In this document: positions 1 to 16,223 of the stretch, piece by piece
Position numbering within the stretch: the stretch's first letter is position 1
How the letters are laid out: every line of letters starts with the position of its first letter
Origin: Methylobacterium radiotolerans JCM 2831
GTDB lineage: Bacteria; Pseudomonadota; Alphaproteobacteria; Rhizobiales; Beijerinckiaceae
Direction of reading: 5' to 3'
Length of the DNA: 64,000 bases
Assembly (NCBI RefSeq): GCF_000019725.1
Contig: NC_010505.1
Coordinates: 4,077,001-4,141,000 of the forward strand
Translations under genes and position numbers: made by a program
The notes under the pieces: generated by a model
Database searches by the model: none
Told to the model about the DNA's origin: nothing
Seen by the model: only the letters and a program-made list of their open reading frames with translations

Positions 1-186
1 GGTCGCGACCGGCGCCGCCTGATCCAGCTTGAAGTGGTTCTGCCGGGCGACCTCCTCCGGCACCAGCTCGGGCACGCGCTTCACGACGACCTCGGCCCCC
101 GTCTCGCGGGCGCCCTCGGCGACGGCGTAGGCCATCTGCTCCACGTGACCGTAGGTCGAGTAGTACAGCACCAGAACCTTCGCCAT
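1..186 (-). CDS. wrbA: NAD(P)H:quinone oxidoreductase, WrbA type (partial, N-terminal 62 residues)
   Basis: The gene runs off the left edge of the window, so only its N-terminus is visible. It starts with a flavodoxin-like FMN phosphate loop, [15 protein letters not shown], at residues 5-19, and continues with [12 protein letters not shown] near residue 40, which is typical of WrbA. WrbA proteins are cytoplasmic FMN enzymes that reduce quinones by two electrons and limit redox cycling. The start lies 118 bp from a divergent LysR gene, and the space between them holds two palindromes sharing a TTGC/GCAA core. The LysR protein is therefore the likely regulator. Identification rests on the motif and context; the C-terminal part cannot be checked. 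Confidence 0.85.
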   Translation of the reverse strand, partial: MAKVLVLYYSTYGHVEQMAYAVAEGARETGAEVVVKRVPELVPEEVARQNHFKLDQAAPVAT

Positions 187-261
187 GTGTGGTCTCTCCT
201 GCCTGTCGGACGTCCGGCCGAATCGTCGGCCGGCGGATGGCCCCTGCATCGCGCATTTGCC

Positions 262-291
262 GTCTTGCAAGAATGCCCCGACATGCAAGAC
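262..291. promoter_or_regulatory. Probable LysR operator between wrbA and the LysR gene
   Basis: A perfect 8-bp inverted repeat, GTCTTGCA (262-269) and TGCAAGAC (284-291), is separated by 14 bp. It sits in the divergent intergenic region between wrbA and the LysR gene, where LysR regulators usually bind. Binding is inferred from symmetry and position. Confidence 0.6.
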
Positions 292-294
292 TAA

Positions 295-312
295 CCTTGC
301 GCAGATGCAAGG
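295..312. promoter_or_regulatory. Second palindrome overlapping the LysR start codon
   Basis: CCTTGC (295-300) and GCAAGG (307-312) form a perfect inverted repeat with a 6-bp spacer. It shares the TTGC/GCAA core with the palindrome at 262-291 and covers the ATG at 305. A regulator bound here could repress its own gene. Confidence 0.45.
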
Positions 313-1192
313 ATCCGGCGTGGAGCTCGACTGGGACGACTTCCGGTTCGTGAAGGCGGTGGCCGACCGGGGCGGCCTGACCGCGGCGTCGGCCGAGCTC
401 GGCATCAACCACTCGACGGCATTCCGGCGTCTCGCCGCCCTGGAGGCGCGGCTCGGCACGCGCCTGTTCGAGCGGCTGCGCACGGGCTACGTGCCGACCG
501 CGGCCGGGCAGGCGATGGTCGACGCGGCCGGGCGCATCGAGACGGACGTGACGCGGTTCGCCCGCGCGGTGGCGGGACAGGGCGAGACGCCGTCCGGCGA
601 GCTGCGGGTGACCGCACCGGCGGGCTTCGCCGCCGAGCTGCTGATGCCGATGCTGGCGAGCTTCGCGGAGCGCTACCCGGAGATCCGGATCGAGCTCATC
701 CTCGCGGAGGCGACCCTCAACCTCTCCCGGCGCGACGCCGACGTGGCGATCCGGATCAGCCGGGAACCGAGCGAGACCCTGGTCGGGCGTCGACTGGCCC
801 TCACCGCGTGGGCGGTCTACGGCCGCGCCGACCGCGCCTACGGCGACCTGGCCCGGGAGGCCTGGATCAGCCCGGGGCCGCTGGTGGCGGGGGGCTCGCT
901 CACGCGGTTCGTGGAGGCGCGGGCGCCGTCCGACCGTGTCCGCCTGCGGATCAACGCGGTGCCGGGCCTGGAGGCGGCGGTCGAGGCCGGCCTCGGCATC
1001 GGCCCGCTCCCCTGCTTCACGGCCGACGTGAACCCGGCGCTGCGCCGCCTGTCCGGGCCGCACCCCGAACTCGGGGCGGACCTCTGGATCCTGACGCATC
1101 CGGACCTGCGCCACGCGGCGCGTGTCCGGGCCTTCATGGAGCACGTCGCCGAGGCGCTGCTGCCGCTGCGGGCGCGCTTCGAGGGCCGCTGA
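305..1192 (+). CDS. LysR-family transcriptional regulator
   Basis: This 295-residue protein has a LysR N-terminal winged helix-turn-helix at about residues 10-65 ([17 protein letters not shown], then RLFERLRTG) and a periplasmic-binding-like effector domain from about residue 90 to the end. The ATG at 305 is preferred over a GTG/ATG far upstream because the domain begins there and the family is about 300 residues long. The gene is divergent from wrbA and probably controls it in response to an aromatic or quinone-type inducer; the inducer is not evident from sequence. Its stop lies 6 bp from the convergent Gre-family gene. Confidence 0.85.
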   Translation: MQGSGVELDWDDFRFVKAVADRGGLTAASAELGINHSTAFRRLAALEARLGTRLFERLRTGYVPTAAGQAMVDAAGRIETDVTRFARAVAGQGETPSGELRVTAPAGFAAELLMPMLASFAERYPEIRIELILAEATLNLSRRDADVAIRISREPSETLVGRRLALTAWAVYGRADRAYGDLAREAWISPGPLVAGGSLTRFVEARAPSDRVRLRINAVPGLEAAVEAGLGIGPLPCFTADVNPALRRLSGPHPELGADLWILTHPDLRHAARVRAFMEHVAEALLPLRARFEGR

Positions 1193-1198
1193 TCCGGC

Positions 1199-1672
1199 TC
1201 AGCGGATCTCGAGCACCTCGACCTCGTGGCCGTTCACCTCGACCACGTCGCCGATCGTCTTGCCGGTGATCGCCCGGGCGAGGGGCGCCACGTACGAGAT
1301 CGAGCCCTTGTGCGGGTCGGCCTCGTCCTCGCCGACGATCCGGAAGGTCTGCCGGGTCTCCTTGCCGGACTCGTCCTCGCGGACCACCGTGACGGTGGAC
1401 CCGAACTGCACGGTGTCGCCGCCCTTGGGCTCCACGAGCTGCGCGGTGTTCTTCCGGGCCGCCCAGTAGCGCAGGTCGCGCCCGATGCGGGAATCCTCCG
1501 CCTTGTCGGCGGGATCCAGCGAGGCGACCTCCTTCTCGAGGCGCGCGACCTCGGCCTCGATCTGCGCGAGGCCCTCCGGCGTGACGAAGTTCGTGTGCGG
1601 CGAGATCGGCCGATCCGGCAGATTCTCGAACGCTTCCCCACCCTCGGGCTCTTTGACGAATGCGACGCTCAT
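1199..1672 (-). CDS. GreA/GreB-family transcription elongation factor, atypical coiled-coil tip
   Basis: The 157-residue protein has an N-terminal helical hairpin (about residues 30-80) and a C-terminal FKBP-like Gre domain (about 85-157) with FRIVGEDEADPHKGSISY and SPLAR-like APLARAITGK. Gre factors enter the RNA polymerase secondary channel and stimulate cleavage of backtracked RNA. The canonical acidic tip sequence (GDxSENAxY) is not visible. In its place is a stretch containing DPADKAEDSRIGRDLRYW, so cleavage activity may differ from classic GreA. An extended N-terminus of about 25 residues is also unusual. Family assignment is firm; whether it is GreA, GreB or a divergent paralog is open. 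Confidence 0.75.
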   Translation of the reverse strand: MSVAFVKEPEGGEAFENLPDRPISPHTNFVTPEGLAQIEAEVARLEKEVASLDPADKAEDSRIGRDLRYWAARKNTAQLVEPKGGDTVQFGSTVTVVREDESGKETRQTFRIVGEDEADPHKGSISYVAPLARAITGKTIGDVVEVNGHEVEVLEIR

Positions 1673-1799
1673 GAAGACGCCAACACGCGAGCTACGGCAA
1701 AGGTTCCCGCGACGGGTGCTCGGCCCGCCCGGTGTTTTCGCCGTGGCGCGACCCGGGCACCGCTCGCTAGATTCTCCGGCGATTCACGCGGAGCCAACG

Positions 1800-2609
1800 A
1801 TGTCGTCCCTGTCCGCCGCCGAGGTCGTCGCCGCCAACCGCCAGGCCTGGGATGCCTCGGCGCCCCTGCACCGGAGCGACCCGTCGTGGCATCGGCTGAC
1901 GCAGCACTTCGCGCAGGATCCCGGCTTCTCCTGCTTCGATCCCCCGATGGAGGAGGCCCTGCGGGCGGTCGGGCTCGCCGGGGCCTCGGTCGCGCAACTC
2001 TGCTGCAACAACGGCCGGGAGACGGTGTCGCTGATGAATCTCGGCGCCCGGTCGGCGACCGGCTTCGACCAGTCGGAGGCGTTCCTCGCCCAGGCCAGGG
2101 ACCTCGCCCGCATCGCCGGGCGCGACTGCCGCTTCGTCGCGGGCGACGTGCACGCGATCGACGCGGAGCACGACGGGGCCTACGACCTCGCGGTGATCAC
2201 CATCGGCGTGCTGGGCTGGATGCCCGACCTGCCGCGCTTCCTCGCCGTGGCGGCGCGCCTCCTGCGGTCGGGCGGCCGGATCCTCATCCACGAGGAGCAT
2301 CCCGTCGTGAACATGTTCGAGCCGCGGGCGGAGCAGCCGCTCCTGGTCCGGCACTCCTATTTTCGCACGGCGCCGTTCGTGGGCGAGGACGCCATCGTGT
2401 ACGGGGACGGCCCGGCCCCGCGGGTCGGACCGCATTACTGGTTCGCCCACCCCCTCGGGGCGCTGATCGAGACCCTGATCGGTGCGGGCCTCGCGATCGA
2501 GCGGTTCCGGGAGTTTCCGGACAACATCAGCACGACGGCCTGCGACGTGCTCGCCGCCGACCGGCTCCTGCCGATGAGCTACCTGCTGCAGGCCCGGAAA
2601 GCCGCCTGA
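1800..2609 (+). CDS. Class I SAM-dependent methyltransferase
   Basis: The protein has 269 residues. A Rossmann methyltransferase core is visible: the motif I region is VAQLCCNNGRETVSL (about residues 65-80), an acidic end of strand 2 lies in ATGFDQSEAFLAQA, and the post-motif DLAVITIGVLGWMPDL precedes ARLLRSGGRILIHEEHPV. The C-terminal part (YWFAHPLGALIETLIGAGL) matches small-molecule methyltransferases that follow the UbiE/COQ5 fold. The ATG at 1800 is chosen because homology begins there, although the frame stays open further upstream. The substrate cannot be deduced. It is convergent with the acuI-like gene downstream (12-bp gap). Confidence 0.75.
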   Translation: MSSLSAAEVVAANRQAWDASAPLHRSDPSWHRLTQHFAQDPGFSCFDPPMEEALRAVGLAGASVAQLCCNNGRETVSLMNLGARSATGFDQSEAFLAQARDLARIAGRDCRFVAGDVHAIDAEHDGAYDLAVITIGVLGWMPDLPRFLAVAARLLRSGGRILIHEEHPVVNMFEPRAEQPLLVRHSYFRTAPFVGEDAIVYGDGPAPRVGPHYWFAHPLGALIETLIGAGLAIERFREFPDNISTTACDVLAADRLLPMSYLLQARKAA

Positions 2610-2621
2610 CGGGCGCCGGCC

Positions 2622-3608
2622 CTACGCCACCGTCACCACGGTCCGGCCCCGGACCTTGCCGGCCAGGATCTCGTCGCCGAGCCGGCCGACCTCCTCCAGA
2701 CGGACCCTGCTGGTCATGGCGGCGAGCTTGCCGAGGTCGAGTTCCCGGGCGAGGCGCGCCCAGGCCTCGCGCCGCTTCTTCTGCGGGGTCGTCACGCTGT
2801 TGATGCCGAGCAGCGAGACGCCGCGGAGGATGAAGGGTGCCACCGAGGTCGGCAGGTCCATGCCCTGCGCCAGCCCGCAGGCCGCGACGGCGCCGTCCGC
2901 TCGGGTCATGGCGAGGACGTTGGCGAGGGTCGTAGAGCCCACGGCGTCGACGCCCGCGGCCCAGCGCTCCTTGCCCAGCGGCTTTCCGGGCTTGGACAGT
3001 TCGGCCCGGTCGAGGATCTCGGCGGCGCCGAGCCCTCTCAGGTAGTCGGACTCGCCGTCCCGGCCGGTGGAGGCGATCACGTGCCAGCCCGCCCGGGCGA
3101 GGAGCGCCACCGCGACGGAGCCGACGCCGCCCGAGGCGCCGGTGACGATGACCGGGCCGTGCTCGGGCCTCACGCCGTGGGCGTCCAGCGCCATGCAGCA
3201 CAGCATCGCCGTGTAGCCGGCGGTGCCCACCGCCATGGCCTGCTCGGCCGTGAGTCCCCGGGGCAGCGGCACCAGCCAGTCGCCCCTGACCCGGGCGCGC
3301 TGCGCGTAGGCGCCGAGATGCGTCTCGCCGACGCCCCAGCCGGTGAGCACGACCGCGTCGCCCGGCCGGTACTCCGGATGGTCCGAGGTCTCGACGATCC
3401 CCGAGAAGTCGATGCCGGGGATCATCGGGAAGCGGCGCACCACCGGCGACTTGCCGGTGAGCGCGAGGCCGTCCTTGTAGTTCAGGGTCGAGTGCGTCAC
3501 CCGCACGGTGACGTCGCCGTCCATCAGGTCGGCGTCGTCGAAATCCCTGAAGGCGAGGCTCTGGCCGGCCTCGTTCTTCTCGACCACCCAGGCCTTGAAC
3601 GTCCCCAT
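2622..3608 (-). CDS. acuI: Acrylyl-CoA reductase / YhdH-type quinone oxidoreductase
   Basis: This 328-residue zinc-free medium-chain dehydrogenase has an N-terminal GroES-like domain (LNYKDGLALTGKSPVVR, then PMIPGIDFSGIVE) and a Rossmann domain with VIVTGASGGVGSVAVALLA near residue 150. AcuI enzymes reduce acrylyl-CoA to propionyl-CoA with NADPH, which serves DMSP and 3-hydroxypropionate metabolism and detoxifies acrylate. The start at MGTFKAW is supported by GGAGGTG a few bases upstream. The frame is open further upstream, but that stretch has no domain. Close relatives annotated only as oxidoreductases are possible, so the substrate is inferred from the family. Confidence 0.8.
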   Translation of the reverse strand: MGTFKAWVVEKNEAGQSLAFRDFDDADLMDGDVTVRVTHSTLNYKDGLALTGKSPVVRRFPMIPGIDFSGIVETSDHPEYRPGDAVVLTGWGVGETHLGAYAQRARVRGDWLVPLPRGLTAEQAMAVGTAGYTAMLCCMALDAHGVRPEHGPVIVTGASGGVGSVAVALLARAGWHVIASTGRDGESDYLRGLGAAEILDRAELSKPGKPLGKERWAAGVDAVGSTTLANVLAMTRADGAVAACGLAQGMDLPTSVAPFILRGVSLLGINSVTTPQKKRREAWARLARELDLGKLAAMTSRVRLEEVGRLGDEILAGKVRGRTVVTVA

Positions 3609-3681
3609 CGTCACCTCCCGTGCTGCGCGGTGAGGTGTGGCCGGGCCGCCCGGAATCAAGGCGACGGCGGTCGCTGCCGGC

Positions 3682-4266
3682 TCAGTATCCCTCGTACCGG
3701 CTGCCCGTGTAGAAGCCGAGACCGACGCCGATATCCGACGAACTGGCCCCGGTGATGCCGAGGGCGTCCGGGATCGAGCCGACGACCGGGCCACCGTAGG
3801 CCGCGGGCCGGTAGCCGTACCCCCCGCCGATCGGCGCCCAGCCGGCCCGGGCGGGCGCCACGAGGACGCGGCGGCTGACGCTGGCGTATTCCGGCGGGAT
3901 CGTCTCGGGGATCGTCTGCGCCGGGCGGATCAGCACGGTCCGGGTGCGGACGGCGAAGCGCGGCGGCGTGGTCACCCAGCAGCCGATCAGCTCGCCGCCG
4001 GGGCCGCGGCTGGTCTGCCAGTAGCGGCCGCCGGGCGAGACCATCACGCGCTCCGACACCGTGTCGTAGACCGGCGGCGTGGTGCGGTAGACCGTGCGGG
4101 GCGGACGCACCAGCACGTTCTCCTGCACGGTGTCGTAGACCGGCGGCGTGACGACGCGGCGATAGCATTCGGAGCCGTAGCAGCCGCCGGCCTGGGCGGG
4201 TGCGGCGAGGAGCGCGCCGCCGAGGGCGGCGGCGAGGAGAGCGGTGCGAGCGACCGGCGCGGTCAT
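3682..4266 (-). CDS. Exported protein with three PPVYDTV-type repeats
   Basis: The 194-residue product begins with a clear Sec signal peptide (hydrophobic core ALLAAALGGALLAAP, cleavage near AQA|GG at about residue 26). The mature part has three imperfect copies of a repeat, seen as PPVYDTVQENVLVRPP, PPVYDTVSERVMVSP and PPEYASVSRRVLVAP. The tail is glycine/tyrosine rich (GGGYGYRPAAYGG). Such repeat proteins occur in alphaproteobacteria without a known role; an envelope location follows from the signal. Two Cys near the mature N-terminus (GCYGSECY) could form a disulfide. The start is supported by AGAGGA upstream. I do not recognise a function. Confidence 0.7.
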   Translation of the reverse strand: MTAPVARTALLAAALGGALLAAPAQAGGCYGSECYRRVVTPPVYDTVQENVLVRPPRTVYRTTPPVYDTVSERVMVSPGGRYWQTSRGPGGELIGCWVTTPPRFAVRTRTVLIRPAQTIPETIPPEYASVSRRVLVAPARAGWAPIGGGYGYRPAAYGGPVVGSIPDALGITGASSSDIGVGLGFYTGSRYEGY

Positions 4267-4478
4267 GGGAGTCCTCTGATACGCATTACTACGAGACGCG
4301 GCGCGGACGCGGCGCTCGTCTCGACGTACCAGAGGCCAGACTCGTTGCCCGGCGCGCAAGCATTATCGGGAACGAAGGTAAAATTAACCCTTGGTTTCGA
4401 CTGCTTAGGCGTCGCCTACCTAGGTAGGATTGTTCGGATCTTCCACAGTCTCTCTTACGAAGCCGGATCCGGCCGGGG

Positions 4479-5663
4479 TCAGGTCTGGCCGGCCCGGAGC
4501 TGGTAGAAGATGTGCCGGCCGATCACGTCCATCTTGCGCAGGCGGCGGGCCCAGCCCGGGCGCACGTAGTCGGCGTGGTAGTGGGTCGCGGCGCCGACCT
4601 CGGCGAGGTAGGTCCGGCCCTCGATCACCGAGCGGGCGATGCGGGTGGCGCTCTCCCAGGCGCCGGCGTCGGTGATGCGCAGGGACTTGCCCTCGCAGGC
4701 GAAGGAGAACTGGCAGCCCATGTAGTGGTGCCGGTTCTGGTAGACGACGCCGCAGACGCTCGCCGGGTAGAGGCCGCTCTTCACCCGGTTGAGCACCACC
4801 TGGGCGACGGCGGCCTGGCCGGCCTCGGGCTCGCTCCGGGCCTCGAAATAGACCGCCTCCGAGAGGCAGCGCTGCTCCTTGTCGAGGGCGTTCGGGTCGA
4901 TCAGGTCGGCGTAGCGCCGGCGCGCGTCCTCGGGCACCGGCTGGGCATTGTCCGGGCGCTCGGTGCGGATCGCGAAATCGGGGAGCGCGAGGCTCGCCGC
5001 GGCGATCTCGACCGGGATGGCGTCCGCGGGTGCCGGCGTCGTGGAGGACAGCGCGATGGCGCGGGGCACCGGCGGAGTCGAGCCGTCGAAGCGCTCGGGG
5101 CCGCCGTCCTCGGTGAGGTCGGCCGTCCCCTCGCCCGTGGAGGCGGCGGTGCCGCTGCCGGTGGTGAGGCCGAGATCCGGCACGGGGACGAAGGCGGCCT
5201 CCGGCTCGGACTCCGGATCCCAGACGGCGGAGCCCTGCGTCAGCACGCCGGTGACGCTGCCGGTGACGTCGCCGAAGACCAGGGCGCCGCCGGCCTCGCG
5301 CAGGTTGGCCGCCCGGCGGGCGAAGCTCTCGGCCGGCGGCCGGGCGGGGTCGCCCTTGCCGGCCCGCTGCACCACCGGGAAGACGTGCGCGCCGGTCTTG
5401 AAGACGGCCTGCGGCGGCTCGTCCCCGAGGCGGCGCAGCGCCGATCCGATCAGCACGGTGCCGGGCGGCAGCGGCGGGACCGTGCCGGCGTCGATCACGC
5501 CGAGCCGGCTCGCCCCGATGGCATTCTCCGTGCCGGCATCGGCGGTGAACGACACCAGGAGGCCCAGCCCGACCATCCAGGGCGTCAGGGCCGCCGAGAG
5601 CCAGCGCAGGCTCGATTCCCGTCCTCGTCTCGTGCCCACGACGCCAGACCCGCACTCACGCAC
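4479..5663 (-). CDS. Cell wall hydrolase, SleB family
   Basis: The protein has 394 residues. After a basic N-terminus there is one hydrophobic segment (LTPWMVGLGLLVSFTADA, about residues 27-45), either a signal peptide or an anchor. A low-complexity Pro/Ala/Glu-rich linker follows to about residue 265, then a Hydrolase_2/SleB domain (LSEAVYFEARSEPEAGQAAV, QVVLNRV, YQNRHHYMGCQFSFAC, AATHYHADYVRPGW). SleB-type enzymes cleave peptidoglycan as lytic transglycosylases; in alphaproteobacteria they act in periplasmic wall remodelling, not in spores. The catalytic Glu is in EAVYFEAR. The start is uncertain: the frame opens with GTG at 5663, and a second GTG lies at 5639. Confidence 0.8.
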   Translation of the reverse strand: MRECGSGVVGTRRGRESSLRWLSAALTPWMVGLGLLVSFTADAGTENAIGASRLGVIDAGTVPPLPPGTVLIGSALRRLGDEPPQAVFKTGAHVFPVVQRAGKGDPARPPAESFARRAANLREAGGALVFGDVTGSVTGVLTQGSAVWDPESEPEAAFVPVPDLGLTTGSGTAASTGEGTADLTEDGGPERFDGSTPPVPRAIALSSTTPAPADAIPVEIAAASLALPDFAIRTERPDNAQPVPEDARRRYADLIDPNALDKEQRCLSEAVYFEARSEPEAGQAAVAQVVLNRVKSGLYPASVCGVVYQNRHHYMGCQFSFACEGKSLRITDAGAWESATRIARSVIEGRTYLAEVGAATHYHADYVRPGWARRLRKMDVIGRHIFYQLRAGQT

Positions 5664-5928
5664 CCGAACCGGCCCGATCCTCCCCGTTTCCAGGGTGTTT
5701 CTGCGGCCGCACGGGATTTATCGCGCGGTATGGTTGAGCCGCCGTTAAGGCCGCACGGTTGCGGGTGTCTCGATCCGCGCTCGGGTTGGCGGCTGCCGTC
5801 GACGCGGCCCTCACCGTCACCCTGGGCGGAGCGATGGGGCCCAGGGCAGCGGGACGTCGGGACGCGCGGTGCCGCCCTGGATCGCTTCGCGGCGCCCGCA
5901 AAGTCGGCCGCGCCGAGAAAGGCGCGCC

Positions 5929-5960
5929 ACAAAAGGAAAGGGCGGCCCGCAGGCCGCCCT
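5929..5960 (-). terminator. Rho-independent terminator after rpoC
   Basis: On the minus strand an 8-bp perfect GC stem (GGGCGGCC and GGCCGCCC, 5940-5959) is followed by a T-rich tract (TTTCCTTTTGT, 5929-5939). It lies 27 bp beyond the rpoC stop and ends the rplJL-rpoBC transcript. Confidence 0.85.
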
Positions 5961-5986
5961 CTCTCGTCTCAGTCCGACCCGTGATC

Positions 5987-10198
<4,212 letters not shown>

Positions 10199-10329
10199 GA
10201 TCCGCTCCTTGTTGACGCCGGCAGCCCCGCGCCGGGCCACCGCGTCCTGAAAAAGATCCGGCGCCGCGCCCCGCGCGGGCGCTGCTCACCGTCGTCCAAC
10301 CTCGGAAGGCCCCTCCCCTTCCCGCTCGA

Positions 10330-10357
10330 CCGTGGCGGCGGTGACCCGCCGCCACGG
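10330..10357 (-). other. Perfect 12-bp hairpin between rpoB and rpoC
   Basis: CCGTGGCGGCGG and its exact complement CCGCCGCCACGG are separated by a 4-base loop, 16 bp after the rpoB stop. No T-tract follows on the minus strand, so this is more likely an RNA processing or stability element than a terminator. Confidence 0.6.
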
Positions 10358-10373
10358 GAGGTGTGGTTCTCTC

Positions 10374-14498
<4,125 letters not shown>

Positions 14499-14651
14499 GT
14501 GACCTCGCTCCTACCCGCGTGCCTCGCGCCCGGGGAAGCGTTCCCGAAAGGGACCTCCCGCACCGGGCCGTGACGCGCGCCCCGCCGAGCCGCGCCACCG
14601 ATCCGAATCTCTTGCCGGCCCCTCGCGGGACCATCCGCCGAAGCGGCCTAA

Positions 14652-14677
14652 AGCCCGCGGGCGCTGACCCGCGGGCT
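14652..14677 (-). terminator. Attenuator-like hairpin between rplL and rpoB
   Basis: On the minus strand AGCCCGCGGG and CCCGCGGGCT form a perfect 10-bp stem with a 6-base loop, followed by TTTAGG. The short T-tract suggests partial termination, as in the classic rplL-rpoB attenuator that lowers rpoBC expression relative to the ribosomal genes. Confidence 0.6.
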
Positions 14678-14714
14678 CCGGTCACGACAGGCTCGCGCGG
14701 AGCCTCCGTGGGGT

Positions 14715-14736
14715 GATGGGCCGGGACCGGCCCATC
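14715..14736 (-). other. Perfect 10-bp hairpin just after rplL
   Basis: GATGGGCCGG and CCGGCCCATC flank a 2-base loop starting 6 bp after the rplL stop. It has no T-tract. It may be an RNase III processing site or 3' stabiliser that separates the rplJL and rpoBC parts of the message. Confidence 0.55.
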
Positions 14737-14742
14737 GTCGAC

Positions 14743-15120
14743 TTACTTGAGCTCGATCTTGGCGCCGGCCTTCTCGAGCTGGGCCTTGAGCTTCTCGGCC
14801 TCGTCCTTGGCGACGCCTTCCTTGACCGGCTTCGGCGCGCCCTCGACCAGGTCCTTGGCCTCCTTGAGGCCGAGGCCGGTGATCGCGCGGACCTCCTTGA
14901 TGACCTCGATCTTCTTGTCGCCCGCGGAGGCGAGGACGACCGTGAACTCGGTCTGCTCCTCGACGGCGGCGGCGGCACCACCGGCGGCCGGGCCGGCGGC
15001 GACGGCGACGGCGGCGGCCGCCGAGACGCCCCACTTCTCCTCGAGCATCTTGGCCAGGTCAGCGGCCTCGAGCACGGTCAGCGAGGACAGGTCGTCGACG
15101 AGCTTGGCGAGATCAGCCAT
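14743..15120 (-). CDS. rplL: 50S ribosomal protein L7/L12
   Basis: This 125-residue acidic protein has the typical architecture: an N-terminal dimerisation helix region ([20 protein letters not shown]), an Ala/Gly-rich hinge (about residues 36-52) and a C-terminal factor-binding domain ([36 protein letters not shown]). It forms the ribosomal stalk with L10 and recruits translation GTPases. It is 49 bp downstream of rplJ and is followed by two hairpins before rpoB, consistent with differential expression within one operon. Confidence 0.98.
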   Translation of the reverse strand: MADLAKLVDDLSSLTVLEAADLAKMLEEKWGVSAAAAVAVAAGPAAGGAAAAVEEQTEFTVVLASAGDKKIEVIKEVRAITGLGLKEAKDLVEGAPKPVKEGVAKDEAEKLKAQLEKAGAKIELK

Positions 15121-15169
15121 TTTGAATTCCTCTCAGATATCGGTTTGAACGGATGGATTTTGAAGGGCC

Positions 15170-15688
15170 TCAGGCGGCCTCGTCCTTCTTGGCATAGGCC
15201 CCGAACACGCGGGCGAGCTTGGAAGCCGGCGCGTTGACGACCTGAGCGATCTTGGTCGCGGGCGCCTGCACGAGGCCCACGATCTTGGCGCGCAGTTCGT
15301 CGAGGGACGGGAGCGAGGCGAGCGCCTTCACGCCGTCCGGGTTCAGGGCGGTCTTCCCCATCGCGCCGCCGAGGATCACGAGCTTGTCGTTAGCCTTGGC
15401 GAAATCGACCGCGACCTTCGCGGCAGCGACCGGATCGCCGGAATAGGCGAGCAGGGTCGGGCCCTTCAGGAGCGGCTTGATGGAGGCGACGTCCGTGCCA
15501 TCGAGTGCGATGCCGGCGAGGCTGTTCTTGGCGACCTTCACGGTGGCGCCGGCCTGCTTCATCTGCGCGCGCAGCTTCTGCATGTCGGCGACCGTGAGGC
15601 CCTTGTAGTGGGCCACGACGACGACGGCGCTCTCATTGAACACGCCGTTGAGCGTCGAGACGAGATCAGCTTTAGCTGTCCGGTCCAC
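15170..15688 (-). CDS. rplJ: 50S ribosomal protein L10
   Basis: The protein is read from a GTG start as (M)[16 protein letters not shown], giving 172 residues, the usual alphaproteobacterial length. GGAGAG lies just upstream of the GTG. An in-frame ATG at 15739 would add 17 residues with no family match. Conserved features include [25 protein letters not shown] and the C-terminal L7/L12-binding helix. L10 anchors the L7/L12 stalk and, in many bacteria, represses its own mRNA leader. A leader of roughly 400 nt precedes it here. Confidence 0.95.
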   Translation of the reverse strand: MDRTAKADLVSTLNGVFNESAVVVVAHYKGLTVADMQKLRAQMKQAGATVKVAKNSLAGIALDGTDVASIKPLLKGPTLLAYSGDPVAAAKVAVDFAKANDKLVILGGAMGKTALNPDGVKALASLPSLDELRAKIVGLVQAPATKIAQVVNAPASKLARVFGAYAKKDEAA

Positions 15689-16223
15689 TGGGCTCTCTCC
15701 GGTTGGCGGAACCCGGTCTCGGGTCCGCCGGTTGCACATGCCGCCCGGACGTGGTCTCGGCCTTCAGGCAGACCGGGAACGTCCGAACGACGCTTCGCGG
15801 CCCTGTCCCCGCGCGCACCCTTCCGGGCCGCCTCGGGCGAGTTGGTTCAAACCGACACCCCTCCGCGGCCGGGGCCGGGCGAGGCTTTACGAATTCGGTC
15901 TTCCCCGTCTGTGCAGGCTGGCGGATTAAGCCGGCGAACCGGCACCTGCAGTCTCGGACAGGACATGGCCGGACAAGGCTCCGCGGGGCTCGTCGCCCCT
16001 GGGATCCTTCCGGCCAGTGCCACCCGGTTGCCCGGGCGACATTTCGAGCGGAAACCGGCCGATCGGCCGTTCTCCTTCCGTGAGGATGAAATGCGTGAGG
16101 CGCGGTGTATAGAGCCTAGCAAGCCGCCTGCCAAGGGCCGGAACGCGACTTTTCCGCCGCAGGCAAGGACTTGCTCGGGAGCCCTGCCGCGGCTGCATCG
16201 CTCCGACGGGCCCGGGACCCGGG
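15689..16223 (-). promoter_or_regulatory. rplJ upstream region and probable mRNA leader
   Basis: This 535-bp gap between the radical-SAM gene and rplJ holds no convincing coding frame. A sigma-70-like promoter near 16106-16134 would give a leader of about 400 nt ahead of rplJ. L10 or the L10-L7/L12 complex commonly binds such leaders to repress translation; the binding structure itself has not been resolved here. Confidence 0.5.
16106..16134 (-). promoter_or_regulatory. Probable rplJL-rpoBC promoter
   Basis: On the minus strand TTGGCA (16134-16129) and TATACA (16111-16106) are separated by exactly 17 bp. This housekeeping-type promoter lies upstream of rplJ and downstream of the radical-SAM gene, so rplJL-rpoBC need not depend on read-through. 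Confidence 0.6.
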
